Of a stretch of DNA of 64,000 bases, positions 22,901 through 32,325 are shown piece after piece. A program made the translations under genes and the position numbers. Below the pieces are notes generated by a model. The model had not been told where the DNA came from and searched no databases. It saw only the letters and a program-made list of their open reading frames with translations. Within the stretch, counting starts at the first letter, position 1. The number at the start of each line of letters is the position of its first letter. The stretch comes from Achatina immaculata (lineage: Eukaryota; Mollusca; Gastropoda; Stylommatophora; Achatinidae). The stretch spans positions 30,930,710-30,994,709 of the forward strand of contig CM019697.1 in NCBI GenBank assembly GCA_009760885.1. The letters are read 5' to 3'.

Positions 22901-24217
22901 TGCTATCCAGGGAATTCGCAACATTCGTCTAATAAACCACATTTCTGCTGCTTCCAGTGATTTTTGTGCAGACCTGCCTATTGTCTATGATTCACTTCCA
23001 TATAACAAGATAGGTTTAATATTGCATTTTAGGACTCGTTTTCTAACATTCATTGATAAGGATGTGTTGGATGTTTCTCATTCTCTGAAATGCAGTCTTT
23101 GGTTGGCCTATTCTGTTCCTAATTTCTGTTCTGCATTTCCCATCGGAAGTTATTACTGCTCCAAGGTATTTGAATTTCAGCAACTGCTTTAGAATAGTTC
23201 CATTTATTTTTATACTGCATGTTGGTGGATTCTGTTTCTTAGATATAACCATAGTCTTCATGCCAGTAAAATGTAATTACTGTAAAGCTTATGACACCTG
23301 TGTGCTTCTAAATATAAATATGTAAAAGTAAAGTAAAGGTAATCCTGTCATGCCTTAGAGGCACATACACATATGGTGTTAATGCCCGTATTTTCCTTGA
23401 CCTGTCAGTGCACTAGAGGGTTATATGGTCAGTACCACGCCTGGCCATCTTTCCATCCCCAACTCCAGAAGAAGTCAGTTACCCATTTCTACAGCTGGGT
23501 GACTGGGGGTGCCTCTGGCTGGATTCGAACCCCCGACCTTTACCTTGAGAGACAAGTGCACTAACCACTTTGCCACTCAGACACCCTAATATGTAATGAC
23601 TATGAAATGTGAAGATATCCAAACAGTAAGCAAACTCTGATACAGAAGATGAAAATAAATGAGATGAGTGGCGTTCACAGATAATTTATCATAGTCCATG
23701 ATATGAAGAAAAAAACATGAGCTGATTTGCTGTTTAGGCACATTTTATAACCAGAACCTGAAGGAAATTGGTTAAAGTGTGGCCATTAGTTAGGAATGGG
23801 AAATTTATAATTTAGCCACCTAAAAATTTAGATTTTAGCAATGCAGACTTACAGCGTGATATACAGTCTGCATATTTTGTCCTTGATGCTTGGTTGCATC
23901 TGTTGCGAGACTGTTGTAGTTTTTGTAACAATTACAACTCTAAAGAGGACATTGTTAAGAGAAAACAGTTTAGTGGGCATAACACTCCTTGATGAAGTTG
24001 AAAAACTCACCGAGGACAGGAAAACTTTGCAAACAACTATGCGAGCCCTATGTGCCGTTTAATGGCACGGGAAGGATGTAAGATGTAAGTAACATGTTTT
24101 ATCCAGAAAACTGTTTGTATTTGATGTTCTTCACAAAGCCAGCCAGTGTTTATAACTGATTCTTATCTTTTGTCTTTTTTTTTTTTTTACCCCAGTGACT
24201 TTGGAGGAGGCTGGTGA
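7693..24217 (+). CDS. Nine-exon gene for an unrecognised, probably RNA-binding protein (449 aa)
   Basis: The exons are 7693-7915, 10030-10159, 11275-11435, 14668-14727, 16569-16689, 18388-18515, 20329-20643, 22273-22462 and 24196-24217. They sum to 1350 nt, and every junction keeps the frame. Residues 1-74 are acidic and Ala/Glu-rich. Residues 77-152 and 199-265 each follow an RRM-like order: an RNP2-like strand (LWIRYL in the second), helix, hydrophobic strand, helix (SKADLLVFMKSY), strand. Neither has a classical aromatic RNP1. Residues 275-379 are polar and basic; 380-449 are Gly/Arg-rich and end in DFGGGW. I infer a nuclear or RNP protein but cannot name the family. The ATG lies 2 nt after a CTAG acceptor-like site, so a 5' UTR intron is possible. 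Confidence 0.85.
8020..8215 (+). mobile_element. LINE 3' fragment (family zeta) in intron 1
   Basis: It encodes a C-terminal LINE block (KGRPRQRWKGN, then GVTNWREKVRNGGELYLQQ). The same block occurs at 43365-43500. It ends in a GAAGAAGAAGGCG tail. Confidence 0.65.
8762..9560 (-). mobile_element. Degenerate LINE 3' half in intron 1
   Basis: Minus-strand reading gives RT-like KMEIM near 9450, then after several stops a C-terminal block (PHKRWREEITETF) and the 3' end at 8762. Frames are badly broken. The 3' block resembles that at 16985-17300. Confidence 0.55.
10030..10159 (+). CDS. RNA-binding-like gene, exon 2
   Basis: It is bounded by TTTTCAG| and GAAGG|GTATGT. It encodes the first strand and helix of RRM-like segment 1 (WQVRIFPIDQEDCRNSIL) and ends in phase 2. 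Confidence 0.85.
10830..11120 (-). mobile_element. Possible LINE remnant in intron 2
   Basis: Minus-strand readings in shifting frames give short runs resembling a LINE C-terminus. The match is weak, and the stretch could be unrelated AT-rich intron. Confidence 0.25.
11275..11435 (+). CDS. RNA-binding-like gene, exon 3
   Basis: It is bounded by TATCTCCAG| and AACAG|GTACGT. It completes RRM-like segment 1 (ASINEAKTVMSRIV helix, YVTVEI strand) and ends in phase 1. Confidence 0.85.
11492..12176. mobile_element. piggyBac-like non-autonomous element with TTAA duplications
   Basis: The block is flanked by TTAA at 11488-11491 and 12177-12180. It has 13-bp perfect terminal inverted repeats: CTCTTTCCGTGCG at the left and its reverse complement at the right. 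At 685 bp it lacks a transposase. TTAA target duplication is the hallmark of piggyBac. A short frame at 11956-12180 (starting MKNFHASRP) is shared with the inverted copy at 63090-63721. Confidence 0.8.
12781..13049 (-). mobile_element. tRNA-derived SINE (family B)
   Basis: In minus orientation it starts with an A box-like TGGTTATGTGC and a B box-like GAGTTCAGTCCC, then a ~200-bp body. A 10-bp duplication, ATAAAAGATA, flanks it at 12771-12780 and 13050-13059. It is related to 48486-48740. Confidence 0.75.
13380..14480 (-). pseudogene. Tc1-like transposase relic in intron 3
   Basis: The minus-strand reading gives a helix-turn-helix/linker region near 14300-14470, then FSDES-like text, then QQDNARPH and SDMNPIEHL (13745-13936). 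These are the second and third catalytic blocks of a DD34E Tc1 transposase. Several stops and frameshifts occur. I could not find matching terminal repeats, so the right end is probably truncated. Confidence 0.75.
14668..14727 (+). CDS. RNA-binding-like gene, exon 4 (60 nt)
   Basis: This short exon is bounded by TTGACAG| and TCAAGAG|GTAAGT, phase 1 at both ends. It encodes a linker (IIVLDSTKGEKLKN) between the RRM-like segments. It is symmetrical, so skipping it would keep the frame. Confidence 0.8.
15598..15872 (-). mobile_element. RTE-like LINE 3' fragment (family alpha)
   Basis: The minus strand encodes the C-terminal block RRWAYVGHLMRRNDQR followed by KRGRPRETLKRSLLREAK. It ends at the family 3' terminus (RC of GCCGTTAAACGTCACATAGG). 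It is 5'-truncated. Confidence 0.8.
16569..16689 (+). CDS. RNA-binding-like gene, exon 5
   Basis: It is bounded by TTCCTTCACAG| and TTTGCA|GTGAGT. It opens RRM-like segment 2 with LWIRYLPENTSPDMLHVIFP. It is easily missed because a longer frame overlaps it. The phase fits both neighbours. Confidence 0.85.
16985..17300 (+). mobile_element. LINE 3'-end fragment in intron 5
   Basis: It encodes a C-terminal VRWFGHITQLPPDSIPH block and degenerate downstream text typical of LINE 3' ends. It resembles 8762-9003 in the opposite orientation. Confidence 0.6.
17973..18214 (-). mobile_element. tRNA-derived SINE (family A)
   Basis: In minus orientation it begins with an A box, TGGCAAAGTGGTTAGTGC, and a B box, GGTTTGAATCTG, then a body ending AAGGGTTACCTTT. 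The 13-bp flanking duplication is TGTCAGAGGTAGT at 17960 and TGTCAGAAGTAGT at 18215, with one mismatch. Confidence 0.85.
18388..18515 (+). CDS. RNA-binding-like gene, exon 6
   Basis: It is bounded by CACTTTCAG| and GATTG|GTGAGT. It completes RRM-like segment 2 (IGVVEALSKADLLVFMKSY, then VTVIINDK) and ends in phase 1. Confidence 0.85.
18960..19740 (+). mobile_element. RNase H-type LINE fragment
   Basis: Shifting frames give an RT C-terminal region (ILGCTRDAP-like) followed by an RNase H domain. The RNase H shows YTDGSV near 19370, an E in QMEIEAMLVAMEWL, and a D in VIVADSQSM (19300-19575). It then reads HGSDVADRLAGQAK after one stop. RNase H next to RT is known in I, R1 and Nimb-like LINEs. 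This is a different family from the copies at 51272 and 59872. Confidence 0.7.
19870..20050 (+). mobile_element. RTE-like LINE 3' fragment (family gamma)
   Basis: The text matches the last ~180 bp of the gamma LINE at 56508-57987, with the same CTTAAGGTTCAGAGAGAGAG end carrying an (AG)n tail. Confidence 0.7.
20329..20643 (+). CDS. RNA-binding-like gene, exon 7 with a GC splice donor
   Basis: It starts after CTTATTAG| and encodes a charged, Gln-rich stretch followed by FDSRWGSSNSPF. The best donor is GGAG|GCATGT, a GC donor. The nearest downstream GT (20648) would create an immediate stop in exon 8. A weak in-frame GT (ATC|GTGCTG) upstream is the only alternative I see. Confidence 0.8.
20894..21040 (-). 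mobile_element. tRNA-derived SINE (family A), internally deleted
   Basis: It carries the family A body and a B box (GGGGTTCGAATCTG on the minus strand), but about 100 bp of the middle is missing. Confidence 0.65.
21108..22215 (-). mobile_element. RTE-like LINE (family beta), 5'-truncated, in intron 7
   Basis: The minus strand reads QAGFRQGRGSRDHIFNLR, then an open 179-residue stretch (21564-22103) with AFIDYSKAFDCVQH, GVRQGCILSPYLFNLY and IRYADDTVLL, the RT catalytic YADD. The remaining C-terminus down to 21108 is frameshifted. The order and motifs match the RTE (BovB) RT closely. Confidence 0.85.
22273..22462 (+). CDS. RNA-binding-like gene, exon 8
   Basis: It is bounded by TTTGCAG| and CACAG|GTGAGC. 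It encodes a Met-rich helix (AAAEMIMMQARLNQ) and a Gly/Arg-rich segment (GFGGGRYLGGGSRLLSGRRG). Such tails often bind RNA. Confidence 0.85.
22597..23275 (-). mobile_element. LINE 3' half (family delta) in intron 8
   Basis: Two minus-strand stretches are the RT C-terminus (FKYLGAVITSDGKCRTEI, 23043-23261) and the terminal block (KGRPKEMILDSLTGWCERR, 22606-22806). It shares its 3' end with 7263-7470 and 54780-55534. Confidence 0.8.
23333..23586 (-). mobile_element. tRNA-derived SINE (family A), best copy
   Basis: In minus orientation it reads GAGTGGCAAAGTGGTTAGTG (A box), then GGGGGTTCGAATCCAG (B box), then the ~170-bp family body. AATATGTAA occurs on both sides as a probable duplication. The tRNA-like part looks Leu/Ser-like but is not a foldable tRNA gene on its own. 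Confidence 0.8.
23925..24085 (+). mobile_element. RTE-like LINE 3' tip (family alpha)
   Basis: It encodes LKRTLLRENSLVGITLLDEV and ends ALCAV, then the family 3' terminus GGCACGGGAAGGATG. It sits just upstream of the last exon. Confidence 0.7.
24196..24217 (+). CDS. RNA-binding-like gene, last coding exon
   Basis: After TTTTACCCCAG| it encodes SDFGGGW and the TGA stop at 24215-24217. The 22-nt length exactly restores the frame left by exon 8. Confidence 0.8.
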
Positions 24218-25241
24218 TCTGTTCCCGACCCATCAGATTTATTTTCTGGACCACTTTATCAAACTTTAGCCTTACCTATACTGAATAGCTCAGGATGTCA
24301 ATGAGTCAGTTAAAGTTAAAAATACTAACTTTGTATTATATGTTATTTGAAGAAGTCTTTTGTGTTAAAAAAGGGAAGGTATTGAATTAATATGTAGGGT
24401 ATTGGAGTATGTAGATAACTAGAGAGTTGAGGTTCATGGCTTTCTGGAAGAAAGAGGGGATGAAATTTGTCAGTCTAACATGCTCCCTCTTGTCTACCTC
24501 AGAAATATAGAGGACAGAAAGAGTTTGACATTCCTTTAAGAAATCTTCTTACAGTTAATCATGAAAAGTAAATTCCTCCAAATCACAGTAGTGTATAAGA
24601 AACCTATAGATTGCCCAGATAACAGTAAAACATCAATAAAAAGTTTAAGAAAGTTTAAAACTCCTAGGGTATATGCTAATGGAGTAGCCCTTATTTGGCC
24701 TTGTGATAGAGACATCCTCAGAACAAAGATAGATGGAAAGAGATTGTGAGACTTGAAAATGTTGGGGGGGGGGGGGAATAAATAAAGACAGAAAGCGCAG
24801 GAGGGAGGAGTGAAGGTAGATTTGTGTGCTGGACTCCAAGGAAGAGAAGTATGACACAGCATTTTGTGATGTCACATCTTCCAAGTCTTTTGCTATCAGT
24901 TCAGAGAATAAAAGCAACCATTTACTGTTGTCATGTTAAATTTTCATCTATCTTCAATATAATGTGCATACTTATTGGGCAAGAAATGTTTACACTGTTT
25001 ACTTTTTTATGTTACATGTGATTTGGAGCAGAAGTTTGGGCAAAAACTTCAGATTTGAAACATGAAGACATTGCAAGAAGAGCTTTGTTAGTTCATCACT
25101 GAAAACAGATTTTATTTTCTCGTGCAGATTAAAGACTCACCAGTTGTAGCTGATCTGAAGATTTGATATGAATATGAATTCTACTGTTAACTGTTGTCTG
25201 TTTCTGTTTAATTTTATATGATTTACTATTGTCACTGTGGA

Positions 25242-25247
25242 AATAAA
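25242..25247 (+). promoter_or_regulatory. Candidate poly(A) signal of the RNA-binding-like gene
   Basis: AATAAA about 1 kb after the stop, followed by T/G-rich sequence. An earlier AATAAATAAA at 24777-24786, just after a run of 13 G, could serve instead. Confidence 0.4.
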
Positions 25248-25559
25248 TGTTAGAAACATGATAACAGATTTATGTGATTGTCAGTAGTTCATATGTGTTG
25301 ATCTTTAGCAGATTGTTCTCAGTTTCAGTATGCTTGTACCTCTGCTGCAGTAAGTCTGTGATGTTTTTGACAAAAAATAACAGTACAGTTGCTTTGTAAT
25401 GGAATGGACCCGTGCTTCTTAACCTGATTCCCCACCCTCAGTTCTTATTAAAGAAGATCAGGCTACTGCCCTGAAATCTACGAAGCAAAAGTCTTGTTTG
25501 ATAATAAGCCAGCGATGATAAAAATAACCAAATATTTAACCTTGGCAATGAATATATTA

Positions 25560-26275
25560 CTAGCATTAAAAAGACAATTGAAAAAAATAACTGGAGGGGC
25601 AAATGATTCATAAATACCGAAAGTAAATATAGAAAACCAAGCAGCAATTAAAATTAATGAGCAAAACTTAACAGACATCTTCACATACCTTGGCAGCATA
25701 CTAACACCTGATGGAGGAACAAATAAAGAGAAGAATAAATAAAGTGAGAACAGCTTTCATTAACCTTAGCAACATCTGGAAGTCTTCCCAGTACAGTATT
25801 AGATCCAAAATAAAGCTGTACCAAAGTTGTGTGTTCGCCATACTCCTCTATGGATCAAAATTTATCATCGTCCACACAACCTGCCTCAGAAAGAGTTTGA
25901 CTGGTCACAATCAATAAATAATAGAGACCCACTTGCCCAGTGTGGACAAGGAGATATGCATGCCATAATAGCAACAACAACAAAAAAACTGCTGGAAATG
26001 GATTGATTATGTGCTCCAAAGAGACCCCAGCAACATTGCCAAAACAGTCATACGGTGGACACCGAGGGGGTGGGAGAGGGGAGAGGCTGACCAAAAGTTA
26101 CCTGACAGAGAACTGTAGAAGCGGAAGTGAGCAGCACAGCTGGGACACAATACAAAGGCTGGCCACAGACCGTGAGAATGAAGAGAATTTGCTACTGTCC
26201 TGCAAGACATCACAGGACTTTCCCGACCAAGGGGTGGATGAGTGGAAATCTACTTCATGCTGAGTTGTTAGTTAC
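25560..26275 (+). mobile_element. Degenerate LINE 3' portion
   Basis: It encodes FTYLGSILTPDGGTNKEK, then an NIWKSSQYSIRSKIKLYQSC block (25711-25917), and a frameshifted C-terminus up to the DQGVDEWKSTSC end at 26263. The layout fits an RTE-like RT C-terminus, but the family differs from alpha to delta. Confidence 0.7.
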
Positions 26276-27059
26276 CACCATCAAGCGCTTATATAATATA
26301 TGACCGAAGGAAAGACTGGCAGAATTGAAAGTGACAGTCTTGCAGTGAATGCAATAGATCCAGTTCCATATCAGATGTATAAATGGGTACACGACACGCT
26401 ATGTTGGGGAAAACTCAGAATACAGAGATAATCTGCATATACGTCAGATTACACTGCTGTCATTGGACGAAAAACAAGACAGAATGTCATGCATATCCTC
26501 AGAACCCTGAATATGTGAATTAGTCTTTGTCATGACTCGACAGCGGAGGAAAAAAAATCCACGATTGCAAAAAGGAACGTTTAAAAATTAATGGCACTTT
26601 GTATGACTGTCCAAAATGCTTACTTAAAAACTCACATTCTGAAATTTTAAACTTTGTTGCTTCAGTGGTACAGTTTCTTCTTTTGCATTCATTTTCACAT
26701 GATCATCCATGCAGACAAAGAAACTCATAGCTTCCATGAATATCATCGTCAGCACGAGTTCTGTATGCACATCTCAGTTTAATATCCATGCTCTTTTCCT
26801 AGGGTCTGATTTAGGCTCTTAAGTCTGTGCAGAAAGTGTAGGCTTGCTGATGTTCTGGAGTTAGAGATAGTTTTGGCACGATTATTGAAGGAAAATAAGA
26901 TTTGTCAAATGCTGTATCTATTTTGTACTACTGTACGAAGTAGAAACCTGGTAAAAAGTCTGAGAAAATTATACATTTAGCAGAAATGTGGATCTGCAGG
27001 AAAGTAGGTCATATGTCATGGAAGACTGGGTGGAGGGGGGAACAACAAACAAATACAAG
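26276..27059. other. Intergenic stretch, nothing recognised
   Basis: I see no supported exon, RNA gene or repeat boundary. Short frames are broken by stops. Confidence 0.4.
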
Positions 27060-27220
27060 TTTTATAACAATTACAAGTGCAACGTGAGCTTCTGAAATAT
27101 TGAAGAATAAAACAAAATACTTTGGCCATATCAAGAGGCTTAATAATGAAGACCATGCTAGAAGAAAAGGGAAAACAACGAGAGGCAGACAGAAATTTTT
27201 TTTTTTTTACCCAAGCGACC
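27060..27220 (+). mobile_element. Small LINE 3'-end fragment
   Basis: It encodes KYFGHIKRLNNEDHARRKGK, resembling the fragment at 30735-30905. Support is one short block only. Confidence 0.45.
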
Positions 27221-27434
27221 ACCAGAGAATCGGATTTTTCCGATCACTCTGTACTTATTCTAATGTACTTCTACACACCTATGGATGTGTACAGAGTGCA
27301 TGGATGATGGTCCTTCCTAATATGAGTGCACCATAAAGGCTTTAGAGGTTCATTACTGCCAGTCTTGTACTAAAGACGGCACACAATGACGATGAGTGAC
27401 GTAATAGTATTTGAAGACAGATGAAGATCGCAGA

Positions 27435-27990
27435 CTTGTGTTCATCATCATCATCGCCTTTCACTCCCTTGAGAGCATAGGCCACGGATAAAGACTCTCC
27501 AGTCATCCCTGTTCTTGAAATTATTCTGTTTCCTTCCATATGTATCCCCTGTCTCTGAGCACTGTCATAATTTCTCTTCTCCAAGTAAGTCTAGGTCTTC
27601 CTCGTTTTCTATTTCCTTGAGGATTCCATGTCAGTGCCTGTCTTGCTATGTTGGCGTTGGGTTTCCTCAGAGTGTGGCCAGTCCACTTCCACTTCATGAT
27701 TTGTAGGTTCATAGGTTTTTTTGTCCTGCCCTTTCCCAGACCTCTTCATTCCTGATCTTGTCCTGCCATTTAATGTTTAAAATCCTCCACAAGCAGTAGT
27801 TCATGAATGTTTGTATCCTCTGTTGTATTGTCTTGGTCATAACCAATGTCTCCGAACCATATAGCAGGGCATTCTTTACGTTTGTATTGAAAAGCCTAAG
27901 TTTGGTTCTTGTTGTGATGTTCTCTTAGATGACCATATTTTATTAAGTTTGATAAATGTTGTCCTGGCCTTGGTTATTCTAGCTTTAACA
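27435..27990 (-). mobile_element. RTE-like LINE 3' portion
   Basis: The minus strand encodes MKWKWTGHTLRKPNANIARQ followed by GNRKRGRPRLTWRREI (27521-27712), with degenerate RT C-terminal text up to about 27990. The tail at 27441-27454 is (ATG)n. Confidence 0.75.
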
Positions 27991-29039
27991 TCCTTTTCCG
28001 TTTCCCCCATTTGTCCAATATGTTGCCTAAATATGTGGCAGACTTGTGTTACATGTATAGTAACGCAGCGTGACGATATGGTTAGTTTTTCTTATCATCT
28101 CCCTGTAAATACCGACATGACTGCTAACATACGCGGTCATGGTGGGAAGAGAAAGCAGGCTATGGTAGCTTCTCCTGCTTCCAGACTTAATCTGAGAAAA
28201 CGGTTCATCACAGTGACCAACATGTCCATCCCTACCCCCGAAAACAAGCTTTTGTAACTCAACAGCTGTTTAAAGCTGCACTGGATGAGCAGCTGTGGGG
28301 TTAGAATAGATAGGTAAAGAGGTAGTGAGCTGAGATAAAATCTCATATTTTTGAACAAGATTTGCTGTCAATGCGGTAATCTTCGATTTTGATCTATACA
28401 ACTTGAGATAACACTGGCATGTCCAACGTCAGTGACCTCTAGGGTCACAGCTGTGCGCGGAAATCGAGAGGCGTGTCGCATCGGTTCAGCTGGTTTTTGC
28501 CAGCTTGTATAAACATGAGAACAAGTGACAGTTATGAAGTAAGGGCGAATTGTTTTTAAATTAGCTTTTCGGTTATTTTTTAAAAAATGTTTTGAAGAAA
28601 ATAAATGCTAATTTTAGTCAGATAAATTATATTTTCATAATAACCTCACGGGTCGCAAAGGTCTAAGGATACCCCTGAGATAATAATATATGAGATAAGT
28701 TTGTTGTTCTTGCTCTTCTATTCTTACGTTTAAGATCCTCTCAACTTAACTTGTAGTATCTGATCCCAGTTCTTCTGTTTCTGGTGTCTGATTAAGCTGT
28801 GAATGGAAATGTCATATCAATGCCTTCTGGCTACAAGTAATATTTCGGCGAAAGGCTTTTTCGAGAATCACAGACAAAAAACGACACAAGAGATAAAAAC
28901 ACACAAAATAAATGAAAAATAGACTCTTAGAAAAGAAAGACGGACATAAAATGCGTTGTTTTGTGTGTGATCATTGAAAAAGGCTTTTGCTGAAATATTG
29001 AATTGTTGTATGTTCTTCCTTTATACCTACTCATCTAAC
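27991..29039. other. Intergenic stretch, nothing recognised
   Basis: No supported coding exon or RNA gene. Short frames occur without splice sites or motifs that would support them. Confidence 0.4.
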
Positions 29040-29375
29040 TCACCTTACTTTAAAAAAGAACAAATATATCCATACTACAAGAACTTACTATTGAAGAAGG
29101 TTGGCTAGTAAAGAAGATTAAACAGAGAAAACATAAATATTTTGGACACATTAAACATCATGATAATTTAGAGAAGACAGTCTTGGAAGTGTACATAATG
29201 GGGAAAATAAAGAGAGGAAGACCAAGGCGAAGATGGGTGTAAGACATTGTTGATACACTGCAGATGGACGCAGCAGGGCATCTTGCTTACAACCGAGAGG
29301 CCTACTTGGGAGCTGTTAGGGAGGCAGAGTTCGGCAAGGGACATGCAAATGACTGACTTTCTGCCACTCTCATTC
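29040..29375 (+). mobile_element. RTE-like LINE 3' end (family beta)
   Basis: It matches the 3' ends at 21108, 35050 and 44775 (ELNIEEGWLVK, then a GRPRRRW-type block). It is 5'-truncated. Confidence 0.7.
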
Positions 29376-30060
29376 TTTCTGTCTTTTTTTTTTAACTAAA
29401 CCATACACGTGTACCTTTATTACCAGAACCAGTTTTATATCACCAGTCGTCATTTCTTTAGTCTCTAACTAAAAGAAATGCATTTTCAGCTCTACGGTGT
29501 GCGGTCTCGATATTTCACCGAGCACCAAAAGGCACACAAACTGTTCTGTCATGTCAGAAACATCTTGAACACTGTTTAAAACTCCACCAAATATAATCGA
29601 TATTAAATGTGACCGAGGAATTTGGTTAAACATTTTACATCCGGAAATGAAACGAATGCCATCACATGTGTCCGATATAATCTCTTGACACGAAAAGGCT
29701 GTTCGTCACAATGACACAATGAACTACAAGTCATTTGTAATATGTAGCAATGGTCTTCCTAAATATTTAGTAGCTATAGGTAAATATACGGAACTTTAGA
29801 TAGTCTAGATGTCTGTCAATGACCATAAAAGTTGTACTGGAAGAATGTTGTTCAGCACGATTCCTTATGTTATTCTGTACTGATAACGGATGCAGGCCAT
29901 TTCTGATTAGACTACACCGATTCCCAAAATGTGTGCTGCGAAAGATCCATTATTGTGTTGCGGAAGTTTTGAGAACGGCCGAAAAAAAAAAAGTTATTTT
30001 GCTTGGCTTTAAATGAATAAAATCTCCCCGCAAAAAAATTCTAACTTTTTTTCCCTCCTT

Positions 30061-30483
30061 CAGTTGTCTCTGAGACGAAAGAATTTGTTTTTTACATTAG
30101 CGATAATCCATGGTACCCTGATTTTTGCGATGCGCCTTTTGGCTGGTACATCCGACTTCAGCACCTTTCCTTGCCAGGGCAGACTGTGATCTTGCTCGGA
30201 CTGCCATGAAGATTGAAAAAAAAACTTTGTTTTCCAGCCTCTGGTGGCTGTACTTAAGCCCCATCTCCACGTCAGATCCAACGTGTAACGGTGGCTGGCC
30301 AGACGGCTTTGAGACAGTTCCATAGAGATACTCCGACTTTGGGATGAGGAATCCGATGAGTGTCAGAACGATATCCCTTCCCCGCCACCTATAGTCTGCT
30401 GGCTCTGTTTTGTTTACATTATTCTGATAGCCATTGTTGTAAAGACCCATAGAATTGTCACGTCCTGGATTCATTGGTTTCAC
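30061..30483. other. Candidate exons on either strand, undecided
   Basis: On the plus strand a strong acceptor (TTTTTTTCCCTCCTTCAG|) precedes an open stretch beginning ETKEFVFYISDNPWYPDF, with a stop near 30208. On the minus strand 30097-30483 is open for 128 codons and contains RGRDIVLTLIGFLIPKS. Both cannot easily be real. I do not recognise either, and no matching partner exon was found. Confidence 0.2.
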
Positions 30484-30734
30484 ACCAGATTTTCCTCATC
30501 CCTGCCAGCAATCTCCATGTTCCCATCCGTCCACCAACCCGACATTACATTTTACAAAAATAACAATTACAATCAGTGTTGACTGCTACAGGTTTCTGGG
30601 CTACAGAAGTAGGTCAGAGTTTTTAAGCAAATAGATCTCTGTTTCCAGTCTCACAAAGAACTGTTAAGATAAGTGTATTCTTAACACAGCTGTTCACAGG
30701 GGAGAGACGAAAGAAATGTTTAGAATCGCTGGAT

Positions 30735-30905
30735 TAGAACAAGTGCAACGTGAACTTCTGAAAGAAATAAGGATCAAGAAAACAAAATATTCTGGCCATA
30801 TCAAAAGACATAATAATATATTGATGACAGTCCTCGAAGGAAAAAGCGAGAGGTATACTGGGGTGTGGATGGAAAGATGACATGCGATAGCGGACAGGAT
30901 ACCAT
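30735..30905 (+). mobile_element. Small LINE 3'-end fragment
   Basis: Text such as KTKYSGHIKRHNN can be read with one frame change. It matches 27060-27220. Confidence 0.4.
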
Positions 30906-31177
30906 TTTTCTGAGTGACACTTAAAGTTCTCACCGGACTCGATAAATCTGATACATTTTTCAGCATAACTATTTTATTATTACGCTGTATCTGTTGGGTA
31001 CATAATGTGCTGTAACAACAGGCACAGCTAAGACTGTAACCGTATTTGGGTTCCAGTCAGTCTCCTCACATAGAGAAATGATAAAACCCTGGGCAAAATA
31101 TATCCTGAACTTGTTTGGATATTATTCAACTTACTTGAATTGTATAGAATCTTCAGACCTTTTGACTTGAGAGAGAG

Positions 31178-31198
31178 ACACACACACGCGCGCGCACG

Positions 31199-31230
<32 letters not shown>
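31178..31230. repeat. (CA)n / (CG)n microsatellite
   Basis: Alternating purine-pyrimidine DNA: GAGAGACACACACACGCGCGC, then about 12 CA units. Confidence 0.95.
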
Positions 31231-31234
<4 letters not shown>

Positions 31235-31733
31235 GTCAGCTTCTCTCACTCGCTCCCAGCTCATCAGAATGAGGATCTTCCTGAGTACAAGTCAGAGCTC
31301 ACTTCTCCTCTTCTCTGCTGCTTTTTATTCCTTCTCTTGCTTTTACTTTCTTGCTCTCCCAGACTGTTTCCACCACAACCATTCGTTTATATCCATTCCT
31401 CCCACTACTTCATCTGGTGTCATGTTTAATTTCTTCTTCTCTTCTAGAAATTAGCAGTGCTCGGTACTGATGTGAGATCTCTCCACATATATATATATGC
31501 ATAAACTATTTTGTTTCCAGAGTATGCTGACGTACTTCTTTTTTCAAAACAATATCTTCTATAATTATGTCACGTTTTACTATTAACGACCTTACAGTCC
31601 ACAGAATCATAATGGAAGGTATAGTTCGTGGAAAATGTGGAAGGGACGGCGAACGATCAACCCACGGACGCTGTAAACATCATAATCATTAAAACAGGTG
31701 TCCTGGCCAGACAACCAGTTAGTTCCATATTTG

Positions 31734-32156
31734 TTCTTTTGGCGAAAAAGCGCTCTCGAGTTCCGTGCGTGGGGAGACAGGCTTTCGCTCCCTTCCCGGA
31801 CGGCGAGAGTTAAGGTGTTTCGATGCAGAAGCAAGTGGTTTGTCCGTCGAGCGAAGCATGTAAACGGCTAGCCAGCCAGGTTCGTGATAACGATGTAGTA
31901 CGGTTTTGTCGACCGATGGTCTCGAAATTGGCCCATCTCTCGCAAAGAGTATCGGGTCTGCAGTATGTAACGTGTGTTATTTGTGGGTGGCAAGGCTTTC
32001 TTCTCCGCTCGTTAGAGCAGAGAGAGCCGCCCCCGCCGGTTAAAGGAAATGAAACGCCGCCGGGGTCGAAAGGGATCCGCTCTGAGCAGAGCGCTGTCTC
32101 CCTTGCCCCGCGTCGGTCTGTCGGCAGATATCCGACAAAGGTTCGGTGAAGAAAGC
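31734..32156 (+). other. Probable pre-rRNA 5' external transcribed spacer, moved
   Basis: The sequence is GC-rich, unlike its AT-rich surroundings, and runs straight into the exact 5' end of 18S. I infer 5' ETS from position only; the spacer cannot be recognised by sequence. It may be 5'-truncated. Confidence 0.6.
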
Positions 32157-32325
32157 TATCTGGTTGATCCTGCCAGTAGTCATATGCTTGTCTCAAAGAT
32201 TAAGCCATGCATGTCTAAGTTCACACTGTCTCACGGTGAAACCGCGAATGGCTCATTAAATCAGTCGAGGTTCCTTAGATGACACGATCCTACTTGGATA
32301 ACTGTGGCAATTCTAGAGCTAATAT
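32157..32325 (+). pseudogene. 18S rRNA 5' fragment (~169 nt)
   Basis: It starts TATCTGGTTGATCCTGCCAG (the usual TACCTGG with one change), then CATATGCTTGTCTCAAAGAT, TAAGCCATGCATGTCTAAG, AACCGCGAATGGCTCATTAA, and ends at TTCTAGAGCTAATA. Conservation is near perfect, so the copy is recent or under correction. It stops abruptly and cannot function as rRNA. Confidence 0.95.

Noticed and set aside
23505..23580. tRNA gene
   Set aside because: A and B boxes are present, but the sequence runs into a SINE body shared by other copies, so it is a SINE head.
31140..31454. 104-codon frame with a His/Thr repeat
   Set aside because: It is translation of a CA microsatellite, with no splice or motif support.
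32157..32325. Functional 18S rRNA gene or the edge of an rDNA array
   Set aside because: Only ~169 nt is present, and the whole block is bounded by a 13-bp target duplication.
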